Assembly: GCA_028285445.1 (NCBI GenBank)
Contig: JANQPQ010000031.1
Location: 53,860-117,859 of the forward strand
DNA: 64,000 nt
Direction: 5' to 3'
DNA from: Cyclobacteriaceae bacterium
GTDB taxonomy: Bacteria > Bacteroidota > Bacteroidia > Cytophagales > Cyclobacteriaceae
Shown: in pieces, positions 1-8,660 of the stretch
Position numbering within the stretch: position 1 is the stretch's first letter
Layout: every line of letters begins with the position of its first letter
Program-made: the position numbers and the translations under genes
Notes under the pieces: generated by a model
The model's input: only the letters and a program-made list of their open reading frames with translations
Database searches by the model: none
What the model was told of the DNA's origin: nothing

Positions 1-296
1 ACAATGTTTTCTCGTGGCATGGCCTCCAGGGGGCCGTAAGCTCCGTAGCCGGCATTATTTAACACCACATCAATTTGCCCGAACCTGTCAATACCCGTGC
101 TCACCGCATTCTCTATAGAGTGCAAATCAAGCACATCCAGGCGGGTCACCAGCACATTGTCCAAGTTACCAAGCTCTTCCTCCTTTTCAGGAGTACGCAT
201 TGTTGCAATAACATTCCACCCTTCCTGGTGAAACTTCATAACACTAGCCCTGCCAATTCCTGTGCTCGAGCCGGTTATCAGAATAGTTTTACTCAT
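1..296 (-). CDS. Short-chain dehydrogenase/reductase, 3' part cut by window edge
   Basis: The first 98 codons of an SDR-family NAD(P)-dependent oxidoreductase are visible; the rest lies left of the window. The Rossmann nucleotide-binding motif TGSSTGIG is at residues 8-15 and the structural NNAG motif at 80-83, both diagnostic of classical SDRs. The substrate cannot be told because the YxxxK active site is outside the window. The ATG at 294-296 directly precedes MSKTILITG, the expected family start. A 16-bp operator-like element lies 39 nt upstream and recurs in front of the neighbouring TetR gene, so this dehydrogenase is probably repressed by that TetR protein. Confidence 0.9.
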   Translation of the reverse strand, partial: MSKTILITGSSTGIGRASVMKFHQEGWNVIATMRTPEKEEELGNLDNVLVTRLDVLDLHSIENAVSTGIDRFGQIDVVLNNAGYGAYGPLEAMPRENI

Positions 297-335
297 CTTA
301 TTCTTGTGTCTTTCAGTTTAAGTATTAATTAATAC

Positions 336-351
336 GTGAGTACTCACTCAC
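336..351. promoter_or_regulatory. Putative TetR operator copy 1
   Basis: GTGAGTACTCACTCAC, containing the perfect 12-bp palindrome GTGAGTACTCAC (336-347). It lies between the SDR start and the TetR stop. It matches 14 of 16 bases of the element at 903-918 in the same orientation. Assignment to the adjacent TetR protein is inferred. Confidence 0.6.
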
Positions 352-367
352 TTGTTGCAAAAAATTT

Positions 368-898
368 TTAGACTTTGTATTTCTTCTTCAGCAACTCCAG
401 TTGGCTTTCTATTTTAAATCCTTTTTGTTGCAAATAAAAACGAGTGGCCAGGCCGTCGATAGTAATCAAAAGTAGTTGTGCTTCTGCTTCCGGTTGATTG
501 TAACCCAATGCTTCGAAAGCCTTGGTAAGCGCTTTCTGCAAGGGCTCTACCTTGTGCTCTCCATAGACTTCCATCTCCCATTTTATTTTGTATTGAAGTT
601 TCCAAAAATGTACTTCATCTGGTTCCTTGTTAACCGTATTGAAGGTTTCTATAGTCTTCTTGATCACCTCCTTTGGCTCGGTTTCAAGTACTATATCTGC
701 ATAAAGCAACTTTACTCGCTTCTCACCTTCGTCAACAATCGCGTTTAGCAAGCCTTCCTTATTGGTGAAATGGCGAAAAATCAATCCTTCGGAAACCCCG
801 GCCTTGTTCGCTACCTTGCTAGTCGATGTCGCTTTGAAACCTTCGTCGGCAAACAACTCGAGAGCCGCATTCAATATTTTCTCTTTCTTGTCAGTCAC
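368..898 (-). CDS. TetR/AcrR family transcriptional regulator
   Basis: A 176-residue one-component repressor. Residues 5-50 form the TetR_N domain, with the helix-turn-helix at about 25-44 (TSKVANKAGVSEGLIFRHF) followed by the usual NKEGLL. The C-terminal ligand domain is not assignable to a specific inducer. The start is GTG at 896-898, directly before TDKKEKILNAA, which is the usual position for the family. The gene is co-oriented with the SDR gene and has an operator-like element only 4 nt upstream, so autoregulation and control of the SDR are likely. The ligand is unknown. Confidence 0.92.
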   Translation of the reverse strand: MTDKKEKILNAALELFADEGFKATSTSKVANKAGVSEGLIFRHFTNKEGLLNAIVDEGEKRVKLLYADIVLETEPKEVIKKTIETFNTVNKEPDEVHFWKLQYKIKWEMEVYGEHKVEPLQKALTKAFEALGYNQPEAEAQLLLITIDGLATRFYLQQKGFKIESQLELLKKKYKV

Positions 899-902
899 AC
901 TT

Positions 903-918
903 GTGAGTAATCACTTAC
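903..918. promoter_or_regulatory. Putative TetR operator copy 2 (autoregulation)
   Basis: GTGAGTAATCACTTAC, an imperfect palindrome immediately upstream of the TetR GTG start. It differs at two positions from 336-351. Its position would let bound repressor block transcription initiation or early elongation. Confidence 0.6.
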
Positions 919-987
919 AAATATAATACCGAGCCCCTGCCAATGCAAGCACTCCTCCATCCGGGGTGTAACTATCAAACGCAAGTC

Positions 988-1008
988 ATCAAATTGCGTC
1001 AATTTGAT
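988..1008. promoter_or_regulatory. Perfect inverted repeat upstream of permease
   Basis: ATCAAATTG-CGT-CAATTTGAT: 9-bp perfect arms with a 3-nt centre, 110-150 nt upstream of the first permease gene. The symmetry fits a dimeric regulator site; the A/T-rich arms and short centre make a terminator unlikely. The regulator is unknown. Confidence 0.4.
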
Positions 1009-1141
1009 ACGATGAGTTGTTTCTTTATGGAACACCGTAGTTGATGTTTATATTGAAAACATTCATTTAAGCTTCCTATGGGCCTCTTTACTCTTTCGGC
1101 ACAGGAATAGCACGGCAATGGTAGTATCTTTGAAAATATTC

Positions 1142-3511
1142 ATGCTTAAGAATTACCTATTAATTGCTATCAGAACCTTGCTTAAACACAAGGTGTTTAC
1201 TGCGGTGAACATCACCGGGTTGGCATTCGGAATGCTCTGTGCTTTCTTTCTTGCACTTTGGGTTTGGGATGAAATTAGTGTGGATAAATTCCACCTCAAC
1301 GGGGAAAGCATCTACAAAGTGCTCGGTGAAACTGACAATGACGGGCAAACCCTTGTTCGCCCCTATGCCCCTTCCTCTATCGCAGAACCTTTGCAAACCA
1401 GTTTTCCTGAAATCGAAAATGCCGCACGTACATTTCCGGCAGAAGTTGTGTTTTCAGTCGGCACATCCAAATTTAAGGAGTCCGGAATCTATGCCGATCC
1501 ATCATTTCTGGAGATCTTTAGTTTTGAACTCATTGAAGGAAGTCTATCCCTGGCCTTCCCCAACCCACAGTCTGTTATTATCTCTGAAGGGTTGGCAAAC
1601 AAGTATTTCCCGGGAGAAAGCGCCTTGGGCAAGCCCTTGGAGATAATCGAGCAAAGAGCCAGTCCTTATGTGGTCAGTGCAGTGCTCAAAGAAATTCCAG
1701 CCAGTTCTTCGATCCAATTCGATTTTATATTGGCTTATGATGAGTTCGAGAAGAAGCACAGGCCATGGTGGGGAAAAGACAACAAGGCTTCTTTCAACAA
1801 CTTCAATATTAACCTATACCTGACTTTAATCGAAGACGCTGACGTTAATGCTCTAAACGACAAACTATTTAGTTTCATTACTAATTACACCGAAGAGCCC
1901 AGCAGGAATTCATTATTCCTTTACCCCTTCCAGGAGTACTACCTGCATGCCGACTTCTCACATGGGAGAATACCAACCGGCAGAATTGAGCAGGTGCGAT
2001 TACTTTCAATCATTGCGGTACTGGTTTTTGCTATTGCCGGCATCAACTTCATTAATATGTCTACAGCTATCGCTGGCAAGAGAGCTAAGGAAATAAGCCT
2101 ACGAAAAGTGGCTGGTGCTCGGAAACAGCAGTTGGTGGGGCAGTTTCTTTTGGAATCAGTTCTGATATCTATGGTAGCTACCACTATTGCCATTACCCTG
2201 GTAGAGATAACCCTGCCTATTTTTAATGCACTAACCCAGAAAAGTATTTTACTACCATTTAGTTCTCCTACTTTTCTATTGCTGCTGTCATGCACTGGCA
2301 TAGTCATGGGTATTGTGGCAGGGGCCTATCCGGCATTTGTGCTTTCGTCTTTTGACCCTGCTCAGTCATTGAAAGGAAAATCAGCAGGCGTGAGCAAGGT
2401 TTGGTTGCGAAAAGGCCTGGTAGTTGTTCAATTCTCACTTTCTGTAATGTTTATCTCCTTTGCAGTCGTTATTTCAGACCAGCTAAATTTTCTGCAGAAC
2501 AAAGATCTCGGTATCCGCAAGGAGAACATTATTCAGCACAGCCTCAATAGCATAAGAGGTAGCAAGGAGGCCTACAAACAGGAATTGCTGAAAATACCAG
2601 CAGTGCAGTCGGTAACTTTTACCGAGCAAAATCCCCTGGGTTTAGCCAACGACAATCTTGGGGTGTTCTGGGAGGGAATGCCTAACAATGCTAATGTGTT
2701 CTTCAACGTAATTCAAACCGGGGCAGACTTTGTTAAAACCTTTGAGCTGGACTTAGTTGATGGCAGGTCGTTTAGACCAAATCTGCAAGCTGCAGAGGCG
2801 CAGTTCTTGTTAAATGAAGCCGCCATTGCAGCCATGGGCATTGATGACCCTATCGGCACGCCCCTGACAGTTTGGGGCAGGGAAGGTAAGGTGGTTGGTG
2901 TGGTCAGAGACTACAATCATCAGTCATTGGTAGCTAAGATTGAGCCAGTAGTGGCCATCTACAACCCGGAAGAAACCTGGAGTGCTTTTATTAGTTTAAG
3001 CGGTGAGCAAACTTCCAAAACACTGGCCGCCATAAAGGAAGTTTATGAACAATTTGAAAGAGATTACCTGTTTGAATACTCATTTGTTGAAGAAGATTAT
3101 AAAAGCAACTATGGAGATGAAGCTACCGTGGCCTACTTAAGCCAGGCCTTTGCTCTGGTGGCGGTGGTAATTTCTTGCCTTGGTCTTTTTGGCTTATCTG
3201 CCTTCATGGCTGAACAAAAAACAAAGGAGACTGGCGTGCGAAAAGTGTTAGGCGCTGGATTACCTGGCTTAATATATCTATTCTCAGGTGAGTTTCTAAA
3301 ATTGGTACTGGGAGCAATTACCTTGGCAACGCCATTGGCGTGGGTTTACGCAAATCAATGGCTAAGTAACTATTCCTATAGAATTGAGCTTTCTTTGACT
3401 CCATTTATTATAGCGGCTCTGTTGGCCTTAGCAATCTCGCTGGCAACGGTTTTATACAATACTCTTAGAGCAGCCCTAGCCGATCCAGTACAGACCTTAA
3501 GACAGGACTAG
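1142..3511 (+). CDS. ABC transporter permease, MacB/FtsX type (orphan)
   Basis: An inner-membrane protein of about 789 residues with the duplicated MacB_PCD-FtsX layout: one TM helix near the N-terminus, a large periplasmic domain, a three-helix FtsX block beginning near VFAIAGINFINMSTA, then a second copy ending with FALVAVVISCLGLFGLSA and the typical C-terminal DPVQTLRQD. I chose ATG 1142 (MLKNYLLIAIRTL) because all other such permeases here start in that register; an in-frame ATG at 1118 would add 8 residues. No ATPase gene is adjacent. The substrate is unknown; the family includes macrolide, lipoprotein and peptide exporters. A TAnnTTTG-like box at 1125-1132 would place transcription close to this ATG. 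Confidence 0.9.
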   Translation: MLKNYLLIAIRTLLKHKVFTAVNITGLAFGMLCAFFLALWVWDEISVDKFHLNGESIYKVLGETDNDGQTLVRPYAPSSIAEPLQTSFPEIENAARTFPAEVVFSVGTSKFKESGIYADPSFLEIFSFELIEGSLSLAFPNPQSVIISEGLANKYFPGESALGKPLEIIEQRASPYVVSAVLKEIPASSSIQFDFILAYDEFEKKHRPWWGKDNKASFNNFNINLYLTLIEDADVNALNDKLFSFITNYTEEPSRNSLFLYPFQEYYLHADFSHGRIPTGRIEQVRLLSIIAVLVFAIAGINFINMSTAIAGKRAKEISLRKVAGARKQQLVGQFLLESVLISMVATTIAITLVEITLPIFNALTQKSILLPFSSPTFLLLLSCTGIVMGIVAGAYPAFVLSSFDPAQSLKGKSAGVSKVWLRKGLVVVQFSLSVMFISFAVVISDQLNFLQNKDLGIRKENIIQHSLNSIRGSKEAYKQELLKIPAVQSVTFTEQNPLGLANDNLGVFWEGMPNNANVFFNVIQTGADFVKTFELDLVDGRSFRPNLQAAEAQFLLNEAAIAAMGIDDPIGTPLTVWGREGKVVGVVRDYNHQSLVAKIEPVVAIYNPEETWSAFISLSGEQTSKTLAAIKEVYEQFERDYLFEYSFVEEDYKSNYGDEATVAYLSQAFALVAVVISCLGLFGLSAFMAEQKTKETGVRKVLGAGLPGLIYLFSGEFLKLVLGAITLATPLAWVYANQWLSNYSYRIELSLTPFIIAALLALAISLATVLYNTLRAALADPVQTLRQD

Positions 3512-3518
3512 GTGGCCT

Positions 3519-4385
3519 TCATTGCTCCCATTCCTCAAGGGCCTTATGCAGATCTTCCTGAAATTTGCTGCTTGTCCACATGTTTTGCAGGGCTTTGTGC
3601 GCCAATACCCTCGCCGCTTCCTCATCGCTGGGGTAATGTATGCCCATAATCTCTCGCGATTCTCCTACCTCATAAGCGATATTGAGAAATTCGCTTCGTT
3701 TTGCCGGAAGCAGATGTGACCAGGTAAATGCCTGCACGTAAGCCCAAAGCGTATGGCCGCTGGCAAATGACGGTGAAGATATGCGTGCCATTGGTTGCAG
3801 CCGTGGCTCCAAGTGATAGGGGCGCGCTCGTAAGAGATTGTACTTTATGGTAAATTCAACAATCCTAATGTCTCTTGTTACACCAGCAAGTAGCTTTGAT
3901 GTTGCTGGGTAATCCCGCTGGCTAATTTGCTTTCCCACTACCTCTTTGTATTCCCAAAAGAGGTGGCTGACATTGTAACCAAAACCCGAGGCAGAAGCCT
4001 CCACCGGGGGCCAGTAACCAACTCTGGCAATTTCCCTCGCCCTTTGCATCTGTGCAGTTGTTCTGTTTTTCTGCCATTCCAGTAAGAAATCTAGCTCAGC
4101 CCTGGTTTGTTCTGAACTATTGGCTGGGAATGCCACACTCTTCTGGAGCTGGGTAACCTGGGCTGAGGTAAGATATGTTGGCTCGGCGCCCACGAAAACA
4201 TTTCCAGAGTTGCCATCAGTTAGTGGGTACTTAACTTTATCCAGTGCGAACCTCGATGAGTTTGCTGCAGCTTCAAGCTGTTGCAAGGTGGCATAATGCC
4301 CCTTTGTAGCTTCAAGCGGATGTAGGTCCTGAGCATTGATAACTGTGGCTATCAACAGCAAGAACGGTAGAAACAAGTAAGTCAT
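3519..4385 (-). CDS. Secreted PAP2 / class A acid phosphatase family protein
   Basis: 288 residues with an N-terminal signal peptide (hydrophobic to about residue 18, AQ cleavage). All three PAP2 phosphatase motifs are present: K-x6-RP at 181-189, PSFASGH at 205-211 (the histidine takes part in catalysis) and SREIMGIHYPSD at 243-254 with nucleophile H250 and D254. The layout resembles class A non-specific acid phosphatases and other periplasmic PAP2 enzymes, so it probably hydrolyses phosphomonoesters in the periplasm; the substrate is not determinable. It converges on the upstream permease with a 7-nt gap. Confidence 0.9.
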   Translation of the reverse strand: MTYLFLPFLLLIATVINAQDLHPLEATKGHYATLQQLEAAANSSRFALDKVKYPLTDGNSGNVFVGAEPTYLTSAQVTQLQKSVAFPANSSEQTRAELDFLLEWQKNRTTAQMQRAREIARVGYWPPVEASASGFGYNVSHLFWEYKEVVGKQISQRDYPATSKLLAGVTRDIRIVEFTIKYNLLRARPYHLEPRLQPMARISSPSFASGHTLWAYVQAFTWSHLLPAKRSEFLNIAYEVGESREIMGIHYPSDEEAARVLAHKALQNMWTSSKFQEDLHKALEEWEQ

Positions 4386-4408
4386 TACAAGTTAGTCAGT
4401 ATTATAAA

Positions 4409-4429
4409 TCGTTTATAGACGATAAACGA
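4409..4429. other. Inverted repeat between permease and PAP2 gene
   Basis: TCGTTTAT-AGACG-ATAAACGA, 8-bp perfect arms, 24 nt upstream of the PAP2 start and 49 nt after the end of the upstream permease gene. It could be an operator for the PAP2 gene or a weak hairpin; no T-run follows. Confidence 0.35.
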
Positions 4430-4477
4430 AATAATGACCGCTAAGTTCGAGCTTATAGGGTTAAAGTGAGTCACTTG

Positions 4478-6919
4478 CTACTCGTTCTTCAGAGTATCTA
4501 CCGGATTAGAGAAGGCCGACTTCAGTGAGTGGTAACTTATAGTAATCCACAAGATAAGTAGTGTTAGCCCGGCGCTGCCAATGAAAAACAGAGGAGAAAT
4601 ACCAATGCGATACGTGAAATTATCCAGCCACTGATTTCCAAAGTAATAAGCTAAGGGAATGGCCAGCACTAAGCTTGCGAGGTAAATCCAGGTAAACTCT
4701 GTAAACATGATCTTTACTATTCTGAACGTTGAAGCTCCCAGTACTTTTCTGATGCCGATTTCCTTTTCTTTGTGCTTTGCGTTGAACATCACCAAGCCGT
4801 AGGCACCCAAGCAAGAAACCAGGATGGCCAGGATGGCGAAGTATTGCATCATCTCCGCAAACTGGTTGTCATTTTGGTAGAGATCCCTTACATCCTGACT
4901 TAGATAGCTGTATTCGAAAGTCTTCTCTGGAAAGTGTTCTTGCCACACCCTTTCGATTTCAGCAACAGTGCCTGATGCGTTTTCAGCATTGAGCCTTACG
5001 CTAAAAACTGTGAAAAGCGGCACCTGAATATTCAACACCAAAGGGCCGATCTCATTTCTCATATTAGCAAAGTGAAAGTCATTGGTAATGCCAATGATGG
5101 TTCCTTGCTTCCCTTCTACTTCAATACTTTTACCTATGGCAGCCTCCGGTGTACCCCACTCCCAACTTCTTACAGCTTCCTCGTTAACAATAAAAGCATT
5201 GAGGTGGTCGCTGCCTGCGCCTTTGTCGAAATTGCGTCCCGCCAATACCTGCAAGTCGTAAACCTGCAGAAAATCATAGTCGACAGCCATTACGGGAGCA
5301 AACATCGTTTCTTCCGGATTTGACCCCTCCGGAATTATCCTTCTATTTACTGATCCCATTCCTGGTAAGATTGATGAAAGGGTGGTTCCCTCCACATTAG
5401 GATTAGAAGCCAGCAACTCTTCGAAGCTGTTTAAACGCACCCGCATGCGCCCATCTACGCCGCCAAAAGCATTGTTAAAACTCTGGCTTAGCAACGGAAC
5501 ACCAATTATTGCATCGGTCTTAAAACCAGTGGACTTGCTAACCACATAGTTTACCTGGCTGAATATTATTACCGCATAGGTGATCAAGGTTATGGAGATA
5601 GCAAACTGTAAAACCACTAACGCCTTTCTCACAGAAAACAACTGCCTTCGCTCATCTAGCTTATTTCGTAAAGTCTTGATTATACTCAACTGCGCCAGGT
5701 GGAAAGACGGATAGGCCCCTCCAACAATTCCGGCCAGAAGAAATACCAGGGAAAAGACCCAGATTACATTGGGATCTATCAGGTCTGCTGGCACAAACTG
5801 CTTTGCAGTTAGCGCATTCATTTTGTCAAGTGTTAAGGTTCCAAGCCCTAATGCCAAAGCAAAGGCAATGAGAATTACCAATGATGATTCGCCCAGAAAT
5901 TGGACAAAAACCTGCCATCTTCTGGCCCCCAGCACTTTTCTCATACCTACTTCCCTCGCACGTTTCATTGAGTGAGCTGTAGTTAGATTGATAAAATTGA
6001 AACATGCTATTAAAAGAATTGCCGTGGCTATTCCTCCAAACATATAGATAAAGCGCATGTCTCCGGCTGTTTCTACTTCTATCAGTAAGGGATCTCCGAG
6101 ATGAATATCCAGCATGGGCTGAAGTGAGAATAATTGGCCAATTCGCATATTCTCTGGCGTATGCTCTTCTAGAAATCCTTCAAATTCTCGATTGACATTT
6201 AGTGGATCTGCCCCTTCCTTCAATAGCACGTAGGTATAGGAGTGAGACGCCATCCAGTTTCTAGACAGGTTATTGCGCATGGCAGCCCCAATACCTTCCG
6301 GTTCGATGTCGAACATAGCATCATAGGGCAGCAGCATATTGAAATGTATATGAGAGTTGTCAGGAAAGTCCTTAAAAACACCAATTACTTCAAACGGCTT
6401 GTTGGCCTGTAAATGAATAGTTTTCCCCAAAGCATCCACGCCATCGAAATAGCGTTTGGCAACTTCCTCGCTTATGACCACTCCATTGGGTTGCCTCAAT
6501 GCCACATCTGGATTACCCGCAACAAACTCAGGACTGAGGATTTCGAATAAGGTAGAATCTGCAAAAAACACTCGGTCTTCTTCAAAGCGCTTTGGCTCCC
6601 GATTCTCTTGTGAAATGGATACACTTACATTCCTGGTAAACAACCGGGCCGACTGCTCTACTTCTGCGAAGTTATCTTTCATTAATGGTCCGATTGGAGG
6701 GGGGATGGCGGCAAGGTTAAACCCCTGAGCAGTGTAGGCTATGCGGTAGATTCGATCGGCCTTGCTGTGAAACTTATCGTAGCTGAGTTCATGCTTAATA
6801 AACATTACTATCAGCAAACAACAAGCTATACTAAACGAGAGGCCAACAATGTTGATAAAAGAATATGCCTTGTTCTTGGTTAGGGTTCTAATGGCAATTT
6901 TGAGATAATTCCGGATCAT
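4478..6919 (-). CDS. ABC transporter permease, MacB/FtsX type (orphan)
   Basis: 813 residues with the same two-half MacB_PCD-FtsX architecture as the other permeases in the window. It starts MIRNYLKIAIRTLTKNKAYS, has a first TM at about 22-42, a periplasmic domain opening with ELSYDKFH, a FtsX block from about residue 290 (ATAILLIACFNFINLTTA), a mid-protein TM at about 430-450, and a C-terminal FtsX block ending NPVDTLKNE. No ATPase lies beside it, so it must use an unlinked ATPase or act otherwise. It precedes the PAP2 gene on the same strand by 92 nt but a hairpin lies between. Function beyond inner-membrane permease is unknown. Confidence 0.92.
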   Translation of the reverse strand: MIRNYLKIAIRTLTKNKAYSFINIVGLSFSIACCLLIVMFIKHELSYDKFHSKADRIYRIAYTAQGFNLAAIPPPIGPLMKDNFAEVEQSARLFTRNVSVSISQENREPKRFEEDRVFFADSTLFEILSPEFVAGNPDVALRQPNGVVISEEVAKRYFDGVDALGKTIHLQANKPFEVIGVFKDFPDNSHIHFNMLLPYDAMFDIEPEGIGAAMRNNLSRNWMASHSYTYVLLKEGADPLNVNREFEGFLEEHTPENMRIGQLFSLQPMLDIHLGDPLLIEVETAGDMRFIYMFGGIATAILLIACFNFINLTTAHSMKRAREVGMRKVLGARRWQVFVQFLGESSLVILIAFALALGLGTLTLDKMNALTAKQFVPADLIDPNVIWVFSLVFLLAGIVGGAYPSFHLAQLSIIKTLRNKLDERRQLFSVRKALVVLQFAISITLITYAVIIFSQVNYVVSKSTGFKTDAIIGVPLLSQSFNNAFGGVDGRMRVRLNSFEELLASNPNVEGTTLSSILPGMGSVNRRIIPEGSNPEETMFAPVMAVDYDFLQVYDLQVLAGRNFDKGAGSDHLNAFIVNEEAVRSWEWGTPEAAIGKSIEVEGKQGTIIGITNDFHFANMRNEIGPLVLNIQVPLFTVFSVRLNAENASGTVAEIERVWQEHFPEKTFEYSYLSQDVRDLYQNDNQFAEMMQYFAILAILVSCLGAYGLVMFNAKHKEKEIGIRKVLGASTFRIVKIMFTEFTWIYLASLVLAIPLAYYFGNQWLDNFTYRIGISPLFFIGSAGLTLLILWITISYHSLKSAFSNPVDTLKNE

Positions 6920-7041
6920 GGTTAGGACGTTTACTGTAATTATATTACAGCTGCTCCTTACCGCCGGGTTTGAATATTATGTAAACGGCCCCGATTATTG
7001 ATTCGAGGCCGTATTTAAAGCTGAGGTCAGGGTGAAAAATA

Positions 7042-8562
7042 CTATTCTTCCCGAATTTTTAATAGCTGATTTGCTGCAACACCTTCCAGTTCACTTTCTT
7101 TTCCGGAAGGCCATTGAATGCGCACTTTAGCTGCCTGAGTAGCCTTACCTAACCCGAAGTGCAGAATCAGGCCGCTTTGACTTCTCCAGTTAGGATGGGC
7201 TGAAACCTCGCGCATCTGAGTTCTCTCATTCTCACCCGACTTCGTTGTTACCAAAGCCTTGGCTCCGACGGCGGAGCGGTTAGAGGTTACTCCCTCTAAT
7301 TTTATCTTAAGCCAGTTGTTATCTGTACCATCACTGAGGTAAAGGTGGTTCTCCTCTCCTTCCTTACCTCGAAAGTTCGGCCACTGACCAATTACCACAT
7401 CAAGATGACCATCATTATTAGCGTCGCCATTGGCAATTGACCCATTGAATACCAAGAAGTTGCCGAGATCTCCGGGTTGCTTAAATGCAAAACCCGTTCC
7501 TTCCTGGCTTTCGAAAAAGTGCGGCCCGGAACCCCATTGACTGGTAATAATGTCTATGAAGCCATCATTGTTAAAATCTGCCGCATTTGCTCCAAAGGCA
7601 TCACCCGAGATAAGAAACGCAGGGTCTTTATCTACCCTGGCTGTGAAATTAGCCTTGCCGTCATTCTCATAAAGATAATTGGAGCCTCCCAGTGATCGAT
7701 AGACAAACACATCTATATCACCATCATTGTCGAAATCCTGAGCTAGGGCGCCAGCAGTTCCATAAAACCTAAGAAATCTGTCTAATGGAAGCTCTCCTTC
7801 TACAAAACTCCAGTCACCTTGGTTTAGATAAACATGGTCATCCCCGCCACGATTGGATAAGTAGAGGTCTGGATCATTATCGTTATCAAGATCTGTCCAA
7901 AGTCCGCCCACTGAAGCTATTGAATCCTGTACGAAAGGTACGTCTTCCACAGTGGTGAAAGTGCCATCACCATTATTCTTATAGAGGAAATCTGGCTGCC
8001 TTTGACTTAGCCCTCCGTTTGATACGTAGAGATCTACAAACCCATCCGAATCTACATCCACCCAAGAAGAGGCAAACGAGTAACCGCCATCGGTTACAAC
8101 CGGACTATCCTTGATTGGCGTAAAGGTGCCATCGCCATTATTACGGTAAAGGAAATTTGGTCGATTTCCCTGGTTTGAAATGAATACATCTACATGTCCA
8201 TCATTGTCGTAGTCAGCCCAGGTGCTTCCACTTGAGAACCCACTATCAAGATCAAAAACCGTATTTTCCAATAGCCTGAAATTCCCATCTCCCAAATTCT
8301 CATAGAACTTATTGGGCTGAGGAGTTGCTGGTCGGGAACTGACGTCATACCCATTGGTTATAAATATGTCCTGGTCGTCATCGTTGTCAAAATCAATCCA
8401 TGTAACACCACCGGTGCTAGCCAGATCTTCTGACAGAACTGAGTCAAAATCGCGGCTAAAACTCAGTTGCTTTTCCGGTACTTCCCGGCAAGCCAGTAAT
8501 CCAGCCGTGCATAGCATAGCCAAAATGTATGTGGGCCGGTTGCTTAATATTTGTAACTTCAT
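7042..8562 (-). CDS. VCBS/FG-GAP repeat lipoprotein with ASPIC/UnbV C-terminus
   Basis: About 506 residues. The ATG at 8560-8562 gives a lipoprotein signal with lipobox LLAC, so the longer TTG-initiated frame from 8667 is not favoured. The body holds at least seven Asp-rich FG-GAP/VCBS repeats (patterns such as DFDNDGDIDVFV, DVDSDGFVDLYVSN) expected to fold as a calcium-binding beta-propeller. The C-terminal 90 residues form an ASPIC/UnbV domain (GAKALVTT...HFGLG..WPSGKE). This CRTAC1-like architecture is widespread in Bacteroidota surface proteins of unknown role. It is divergent from the membrane winged-helix regulator at 8661. Confidence 0.88.
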   Translation of the reverse strand: MKLQILSNRPTYILAMLCTAGLLACREVPEKQLSFSRDFDSVLSEDLASTGGVTWIDFDNDDDQDIFITNGYDVSSRPATPQPNKFYENLGDGNFRLLENTVFDLDSGFSSGSTWADYDNDGHVDVFISNQGNRPNFLYRNNGDGTFTPIKDSPVVTDGGYSFASSWVDVDSDGFVDLYVSNGGLSQRQPDFLYKNNGDGTFTTVEDVPFVQDSIASVGGLWTDLDNDNDPDLYLSNRGGDDHVYLNQGDWSFVEGELPLDRFLRFYGTAGALAQDFDNDGDIDVFVYRSLGGSNYLYENDGKANFTARVDKDPAFLISGDAFGANAADFNNDGFIDIITSQWGSGPHFFESQEGTGFAFKQPGDLGNFLVFNGSIANGDANNDGHLDVVIGQWPNFRGKEGEENHLYLSDGTDNNWLKIKLEGVTSNRSAVGAKALVTTKSGENERTQMREVSAHPNWRSQSGLILHFGLGKATQAAKVRIQWPSGKESELEGVAANQLLKIREE

Positions 8563-8601
8563 CGTACTTATTTGAGTTAGAATTATCGAATAGGCCCAAA
8601 G

Positions 8602-8609
8602 TAATTTTG
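8602..8609 (+). promoter_or_regulatory. Putative -7 box (TAATTTTG)
   Basis: Matches the Bacteroidota TAnnTTTG consensus 51 nt ahead of the TTG start of the winged-helix gene. No clear -33 TTG at the right distance. Confidence 0.4.
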
Positions 8610-8660
8610 CGAACCTTAGATAACCTGAGGCAAGCTTAGGCCATCTAGATTTCGGCGCAA

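Noticed and set aside
75..332. Plus-strand ORF of 85 residues at the left edge
   Set aside because: Antisense to the SDR gene, which carries intact Rossmann motifs.
1118..1141. Upstream in-frame ATG for the first permease
   Set aside because: All other permeases here begin with the M(L/I/F)xNY(F/L)K register, which corresponds to ATG 1142; a -7-like box overlaps the extension. Not excluded entirely.
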